NCBI RefSeq assembly: GCF_029227915.1
Contig: NC_079883.1
Span: 18,354,001-18,418,000 of the forward strand
Origin: Hydractinia symbiolongicarpus
Taxonomy: Eukaryota; Cnidaria; Hydrozoa; Anthoathecata; Hydractiniidae
Reading direction: 5' to 3'
DNA length: 64,000 bases
The translations under genes and the position numbers were made by a program. A model generated the notes under the pieces. The model did not search any database and was not told where the DNA came from. It worked only from the letters and a program-made list of their open reading frames with translations. This document shows positions 56,229-64,000 of this stretch, in pieces. How positions within the stretch are numbered: the stretch's first letter is position 1; the number at the start of each line of letters is the position of its first letter.

Positions 56229-59200
56229 CAATGGTAACCTGCGCAGGCACGTGGAACAACGTGATTTATGTATACGGACTTTATTAGGCCGCAAAAGGCC
56301 ATATTACAGCCTTTAGGGGCCTGTACACGTGTTTGAAGGTGTTGTAAAGCCGTGGCGCTATGGAAAACAACTTGGGACTTCGTAGTCCTTTGAGAGTGGA
56401 AGGATAAGACCAATGATAACCTGCGCAGGCACGCGCAACCACGTGATATACGTGTAAGGCCTTTATTAGTGTACAAGAGGCTATATTACAGCCCTTAGGG
56501 CTTGTACGTGTGGCTGACGCTGTTGTAAAGCCATGGCGCTATGGAAAACTACTTGGGACGTCGTAGTTCATTGAGAGGGGAAGGATTAGACCAATGCTAA
56601 CCTGTGCAGGCACGTGCAACCACTTGATATACGTGTAAGGTCTTTATTAGGCTACAAGAAGCCATATTACAGTCGTTAGACGCATGTACTCGTAGTTAAC
56701 GGTGTTATAACGCCATGGCGCAATGGAAAACGACTTGTGACGTCGTAGTCCATTGAGAGTACATGGACTAGTCCGATCGTAACTTGGGCAGGCACGTGGA
56801 ACTACGTGATTTATGTGTGCCGCCTCTGTTAGGCAGCAAAAGGCCATACTATAGCCTTTAGAGGCCTGTACACGTGGCTGACTGTGTTATAAAGCCATGG
56901 CGCAATGGAAAACCACTTGGGACGTCGTAGTCCTTTGAGAGTGGAAGGATAAGAACAATGATAACCTGCGCAGGCACGTGCAACCACGTAATATACGTGT
57001 AAGGCCTTCATTAGTGTACAAGAGGCTATATTACAGCCTTTAGGGGCTTGTACGTGTGGCTGACGCTGTTATAAAGCCATGGCGCAATGGAAAACTACTT
57101 GGGACGTCGTAGTTCATTGAGAGTGGAAGGAGAAGACCAATGGTAACCTGCGCAGGCACGTGCAACCACGTGATATATGTGTAAGGCATTTATTAGGCTG
57201 CAAAAGGCCATATTACAGTCGTTAGACGCATGTACCCGTAGTTAACGGTTTTATAACGCCATGGCACAATGGAAAACAACTTGGGACGTCGTAGTCCATT
57301 GAGAGTGGAAGGATAAGACCAATGGTAACCTGCGCAGGCACGTGCAACCACGTGATATACGTGTAAGGCCTTTATTAGGGTACAAGAGGCTATATTAGAG
57401 CCTTTAGGGGCCTGTACACGTGTTTGACGGTGTTGTAAGGCCGTGGCGCTATGGAAAACAACTTGGGACTTCGTAGTCCTTTGAGAGTGGAAGGATAAGT
57501 CCAATGATAACCTGCGCAGGCACGTGCAACCACGTGATATACGTGTAAGGCCTTTATTAGTGTACAAGAGGCTATATTACAGCCCTTAGGGCTTGTACGT
57601 GTGGCTGACGCTGTTTTAAAGCCATGGCGCTATGGAAAACTACTTGGGACGTCGTAGTTCATTGAGAGGGGAAGGATTAGACCAATGCTAACCTGTGCAG
57701 GCACGTGCAACCACTTGATATACGTGTAAGGTCTTTATTAGGCTACAAGAAGCCATATTACAGTCGTTAGACGCATGTATTTGTAGTTAACGGTGTTATA
57801 ACGTCATGGCGCAATGGAAAACGACTTGTGACGTCGTAGTCCATTGAGAGTGGAAGGATTAGACCAATGGTAACCTGCGCAGGCACGTGGAACAACGTGA
57901 TTTATGTATACGGACTTTATTAGGGCGCAAAAAGGCCATATTACAGCCTTTAAGGGGCTGTACACGTGGTTGACGGTCTTATAACGCCGTGGCGCTATGG
58001 AAAACCACTTGGGACGTCGTAGTCTATTGAGAGTGGAAGGATAAGACCAATGCTAACCTGCGCAGGCACGTGCAACCACGTGATATACGTGTAAGGCCTT
58101 TATTAGGCTGCAAGAGGCCATATTACAGTCGTTAGACGCATGTACTTGTAGTTAACGGTGTTATAACGCCATGGCGCAATGGAAAACGACTTGTGACGTG
58201 GTAGTCCATTGAGAGTGAAAGGATTAGACAAATGGTAACCTGCGCAGGCACGTGGAACAACGTGATTTATGTATACGGACTTTATTAGGCCGCAAAAGGC
58301 CATATTACAGCCTTTAGGGGCCTGTACACGTGTTTGACGGTGTTGTAAAGCCGTGGCGCTATGGAAAACAACTTGGGACTTCGTAGTCCTTTGAGAGTGG
58401 CAGGATAAAACCAATGATAACCTGCGCAGGCACGTGCAACCACGTGATATACGTGTAAGGCCTTTATTAGTGTACAAGAGGCTTTATTACAGCCCTTAGG
58501 GGCTTGTACGTGTGGCTGACGCTGTTATAAAGCCATGGCGCAATTGCAAACAACTTGGGACGTCGTAGTCCATTGAGAGTACATGGACTAGTCCGATCGT
58601 AACTTGGGCAGGCACGTGGAACAACGCGAATTGGGTGTACGGCCTTTATTAGGCTGCAAAAGGTCATATTACAGCATTTAGAGACCTGTACACGTGGTTG
58701 ACGGTGTTATAAAGCTGTGGCGCAATTGCAAACAACTTGGGACGTCTTAGTCCATTGAGAGTGGAAAGATTAGTCCGATCGTAACTTGCGCAGGCACCTG
58801 GAACAACGTGATTTATGTGTACGGCCTCTATTAGGCAGCAAAAGGCCATACTATAGCCTTTAGAGGCATGTACACGTGGCTGACTGTGTTATAAAGCCAT
58901 GGCGCAATGGAAAACAACTTGGGACTTCGTAGTCCTTTGAGAGTGGAAGGATAAGACCAATGATAACCTGCGCAGGCACGTGCAAACACGTGATATACGT
59001 GTAAGGCCTTTATTAGTGTACAAGAGGCTATATTACAGCCCTTAGGGGCTTGTACGTGTGGCTGACGCTGTTATAAAGCCATGGCGCAATGGAAAACTAC
59101 TTGGGACGTAGTAGTTCATTGAGAGTGGAAGGAGAAGACCAATGGTAATCTGCGCAGGCACGTGCAACCACGTGATATACGTGTAAGGCCTTTATTAGGC

Positions 59201-62200
59201 TGCAAGAGGCCATATTACAGTCGTTAGACGCATGTACTTGTAGTTAACGGTGTTATAACGCCATGGCGCAATGGAAAACGACTTGTGACGTCGTAGTCCA
59301 TTGAGAGTGGAAGGATTAGACCAATGGTAACCTGCGCAGGTACGTGGAACAACGTGATTTATGTATACGGACTTTATTAGGCCGCAAAAGGCCATATTAC
59401 AGCCTTTAGGGGCCTGTACACATGTTTGACGGTGTTGTAAAGCCGTGGCGCTATGGAAAACAACTTGGGACGTCGTAGTCCTTTGAGAGTGGAAGGATAA
59501 GACCAATGATAACCTGCGCAGGCACGTGCAACCACGTGATATACGTGTAAGGCCTTTATTAGTGTACAAGAGGCTTTATTACAGCCCTTAGGGGCTTGTA
59601 CGTGTGGCTGACGCTGTTATAAAGCCATGGCGCAATGAAAAACTACTTGGGACGTCGCAGTTCATTGAGAGTGGAAGGATAAGACCAATGGTAACCTGCG
59701 CAGGCACGTGGAACCACGTGATATATGTGTAAGGCCTTTATTAGGCTGCAAGAGGCAGCATTTAGGGGCCTGTACACGTGGTTAACGGTGTTGTGAAGCC
59801 GTGGCCCTATGGAAAACAACTTGGGACGTCGTATTCGATTGAGCGCGGAAGGATAAGACCAATGATAACCTGCGCAGGAACGTGCAACCACGTGATATAC
59901 GTGTAAGGCCTTTATTAGGGTACAAGAGGCTATATTACAGCCCTTAAGGGCCTGTGCGCGTGGCTGACGCTGTTATAAAGCCATGGCGCAATAGCAAACA
60001 ACTTGGGACGTCGTAGTCCATTGAGAGTACATGGACTAGTCCGATCGTAACTTGGGCAGGCACGTGGAACAACGCGAATTGGGTGTACGGCCTTTATTAG
60101 GCTGCAAAAGGTCATATTACAGCCTTTAGAGACCTGTACACGTGGTTGACGGTGTTATAAAGCTGTGGCGCAATTGCAAACAACTTGGGACGTCTTAGTC
60201 CATTGAGAGTGGAAAGATTAGTCCGATCGTAACTTGCGCAGGCACGTGGAACAACGTGATTTATGTATACGGCCTCTATTAGGCAGCAAAAGGCCATACT
60301 ATAGCCTTTAGAGGCATGTACACGTGGCTGACTGTGTTATAAAGCCATGGCGCAATGGAAAACAACTTGGGACTTCGTAGTCCTTTGAGAGTGGAAGGAT
60401 AAGACCAATGATAACCTGCGCAGGCACGTGCAACCACGTGATATACGTGTAAGGCCTTTATTAGTGTACAAGAGGCTATATTACAGCCCTTAGGGGCTTG
60501 TACGTGTGGCTGACGCTGTTATAAAGCCATGGCGCAATGGAAAACTACTTGGGACGTCGTAGTTCATTGAGAGTGGAAGGAGAAGACCAATGATAACCTG
60601 CGCAGGCACGTGAAACCACGTGATATACGTGTAAGGCCTTTATTAGGCTGCAAGAGGCCATATTACAGTCGTTAGACGCATGTACTTGTAGTTAACGGTG
60701 TTATAACGCCATGGCGCAATGGAAAACGACTTGTGACGTCGTAGTCCATTGAGAGTGGAAGGATTAGACCAATGGTAACCTGCGCAGGCACGTGGAACAA
60801 CGTGATTTATGTATACGGACTTTATTAGGCCGCAAAAGGCCATATTACAGCCTTTAGGGGCCTGTACACATGTTTGACGGTGTTGTAAAGCCGTGGCGCT
60901 ATGGAAAACAACTTGGGACGTCGTAGTCCTTTGAAAGTGGAAGGATAAGACCAATGATACCCTGCGCAGGCACGTGCAACCACGTGATATACGTGTAAGG
61001 CCTTTATTAGTGTACAAGAGGCTATATTACAGCCCTTAGGGCTTCTACGTGTGGCTGACGCTGTTATAAAGCCATGGCGCAATGGAAAACTACTTGGGAC
61101 GTCGTAGTCCATTGAGAGTGGAAGGATAAGACCAATGCTAACCTGCACAGGCACGTGCAACCACGTGATATACGTGTAAGGCCTTTATTAGGCTGCAAGA
61201 GGCCATATTACAGTCGTTAGACGCATGTACTTGTAGTTAACGGTGTTATAACGCCATGGCGCAATGGAAAACGACTTGTGACGTCGTAGTCCTTTGAGAG
61301 TGGAAGGATAAGACCAATGATAACCTGCGCAAGAACGTGCAACCACGTGATATACGTGAAAGGCCTTTATTAGGGTACAAGAGGCTATATTACAGCCGTT
61401 AGGGGCCTGTGCGCGTGGCTGACGCTGTTATAAAGCTATGGCGCAATGGAAAACAACTTGGGACGTCGTAGTCCATTGAGAGTGGAAGGATAAGACCAAT
61501 GGTAAACTGTGCAGGCACGTGGAACAACGTGATTTATGTATACGGACTTTATTAGGGCGCAAAAGGCCATATTACAGCCTTTAGGGGCCTGTATACGTGG
61601 TTGACGGTCTTATAACGCCGTGGCGCTATGGAAAACAACTTGGGACGTCGTAGTCCATTGAGAGTGGAAGGATAAGACCAATGCTAACCTGCGCACCACG
61701 TGATATGCGTGTAAGGCCTTTATTAGGCTGCAAGAGGTCATATTACAGTCGTTAGACGCATGTACTTGTAGTTAACGGTGTTATAAAGCCATGGCGCAAT
61801 GGAAAACGACTTGTGACGTCGTAGTCCATTGAGAGTGAAAGGATTAGACAAATGGTAACCTGAGCAGGCACGTGGAACAACGTGATTCATGTATGCGGAC
61901 TTTATTAGGCCGCAAAAGGCCATATTACAGCATATAGGGGCCTGTACACGTGTTTGACGGTGTTGTAAAGCCGTGGCGCTATGGAAAACAACTTGGGACT
62001 TCGTAGTCCATTGAGAGTGGAAAGATTAGTCCGATCGTAACTTGCGCAGGCACGTGGAACAACGTGATTTATGTGTACGGCCTCTATTAGGCAGCAAAAG
62101 GCCATACTATAGCCTTTAGAGGCATGTACACGTGGCTGACTGTGTTATAAAGCCATGGCGCAATGGAAAACAACTTGGGACTTCGTAGTCCTTTGGAAGG

Positions 62201-64000
62201 ATAAGACCAATGATAACCTGCGCAGGCACGTGCAACCACGTGATATACGTGTAAGGCCTTTATTAGGCTGCAAGAGGCCATATTACAGTCGTTAGACGCA
62301 TGTACTTGTAGTTAACGGTGTTATAACGCCATGGCGCAATGGAAAACGACTTGTGACGTCGTAGTCCATTGAGAGTGGAAGGATTAGACCAATGGTAACC
62401 TGCGCAGGCACGTGGAACAACGTGATTTATGTATACGGACTTTATTAGGCCGCAAAAGGCCATATTACAGCCTTTAGGGGCCTGTACACATGTTTGACGG
62501 TGTTGTGAAGCCGTGGCCCTATAGAAAACAACTTGGGACGTCGTAGTCGATTGAGCGCGGAAGGATAAGACCAATGATAACCTGCGCAGGAACGTGCAAC
62601 CACGCGATATACGTGTAAGGCCTTTATTAGGGTACAAGAGGCTATATTATAGCTCTTAAGGGCCTGTGCGCGTGGCTGAGGCTGTTATAAAGCCATGGCG
62701 CAATTGCAAACAACTTCGGACGTCGTAGTCCATTGAGAGTACATGGACTAGTCCGATCGTAACTTGGGCAGGCACGTGGAACAACGCGAATTGGGTGTAC
62801 GGCCTTTATTAGGCTGCAAAAGGTCATATTACAGCCTTTAGAGACCTGTACACGTGGTTGACGGTGTTATAAAGCTGTGGCGCAATTGCAAACAACTTGG
62901 GACGTCTTAGTCCATTGAGAGTGGAAAGATTAGTCCGATCGTAACTTGCGCAGGCACGTGGAACAACGTGATTTATGTATACGGCCTCTATTAGGCAGCA
63001 AAAGGCCATACTATAGCCTTTAGAGGCATGTACACGTGGCTGACTGTGTTATAAAGCCATGGCGCAATGGAAAACAACTTGGGACTTCGTAGTCCTTTGA
63101 GAGTGGAAGGATAAGACCAATGATAACCTGCGCAGGCACGTGCAACCACGTGATATACGTGTAAGGCCTTTATTAGTGTACAAGAGGCTATATTACAGCC
63201 CTTAGGGGCTTGTACGTGTGGCTGACGCTGTTATAAAGCCATGGCGCAATGAAAAACTACTTGGGACGTCGCAGTTCATTGAGAGTGGAAGGATAAGACC
63301 AATGGTAACCTGCGCAGGCACGTGGAACCACGTGATATATGTGTAAGGCCTTTATTAGGCTGCAAGAGGCAGCATTTAGGGGCCTGTACACGTGGTTAAC
63401 GGTGTTGTGAAGCCGTGGCCCTATGGAAAACAACTTGGGACGTCGTAGTCGATTGAGCGCGGAAGGATAAGACCAATGATAACCTGCGCAGGAACGTGCA
63501 ACCACGTGATTTATGTATACGGACTTTATTAGGCCGCAAAAGGCCATATTACAGCCTTTAGGGGCCTGTACACATGTTTGACGGTGTTGTAAAGCCGTGG
63601 CGCTATGGAAAACAACTTGGGACGTCGTAGTCCTTTGAGAGTGGAAGGATAAGACCAATGATAACCTGCGCAGGCACGTGCAACCACGTGATATACGTGT
63701 AAGGCCTTTATTAGTGTACAAGAGGCTATTTTACAGCCCTTAGGGCTTCTACGTGTGGCTGACGCTGTTATAAAGCCATGGCGCAATGGAAAACTACTTG
63801 GGACGTCGTAGTCCATTGAGAGTGGAAGGATAAGACCAATCCTAACCTGCGCAGGCACGTGCAACCACGTGATATACGTGTAAGGCTTTTATTAGGCTGC
63901 AAGAGGCCATATTACAGTCGTTAGACGCATGTACTTGTAGTTAACGGTGTTATAAAGCCATGGCGCAATGGAAAACGAATTGTGACGTCGTAGTCCATTG
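56224..64000. repeat. Satellite array 4, about 182-bp monomers
   Basis: About 43 monomers running to the window edge. The first part resembles 5.8-7.2 kb of array 1. Further right it has its own higher-order arrangement: the marker AAAGATTAGTCCGATCG recurs with TAGTCCG at 58771, 60219, 62027 and 62931 (spacings 1448, 1808 and 904 bp, that is near 8, 10 and 5 monomers). One monomer at about 61690 is short by about 11 bp (CCTGCGCACCACGTG). There is no retrotransposon and no credible gene. Confidence 0.96.

Overview
This window looks like heterochromatic, satellite-rich DNA from an animal (metazoan, probably invertebrate) genome. The evidence is a tandem satellite of about 182 bp per monomer and three near-identical copies of a BEL/Pao-class LTR retrotransposon, a superfamily known only from metazoans. 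I see no host protein gene, tRNA, rRNA, CRISPR array or bacterial feature. The species cannot be named from the sequence alone.

Layout: satellite array 1 (1-11651); retrotransposon copy 1 (11652-19063, minus strand); satellite array 2 (19064-34100); copy 2 (34101-41512, minus); satellite array 3 (41513-48811); copy 3 (48812-56223, minus); satellite array 4 (56224-64000). About 41.8 kb is satellite (roughly 229 monomers) and 22.2 kb is retrotransposon. Every base falls in one of these two classes.

Each retrotransposon is 7412 bp: a 550-bp 5' LTR on the right, a 26-bp leader with no recognisable TGG-type primer binding site, one uninterrupted gag-pol frame of 2085 codons counted from the first ATG, a short polypurine tract, and a 551-bp 3' LTR on the left. 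The polyprotein carries, in order, a coiled-coil/DUF1759-type gag part, Cys/His knuckles, a DTG aspartic protease, a YVDD reverse transcriptase, RNase H, an HHCC plus DDE integrase and a DUF5641-like C-terminus. There is no env gene. All three frames are intact.

The three copies are not three insertions. All have the same 5-bp target duplication (TAGAC) at the same point of the satellite monomer, share 1950 bp of left flank, and carry the same two LTR-to-LTR differences. One insertion was therefore carried along when a unit of satellite plus element was amplified in tandem (offsets 22449 and 14711 bp). Smaller nested duplications (1019 bp, 2721 bp, 1809 bp, and a change of exactly five monomers) sit inside the arrays. 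Three of the junctions resolve to the same 16-bp box of the monomer. The right flank of copy 3 differs from that of copies 1 and 2, so at least one further exchange happened there. The numerous minus-strand frames of 60-171 codons in the arrays are a by-product of the repeat and are not annotated as genes.
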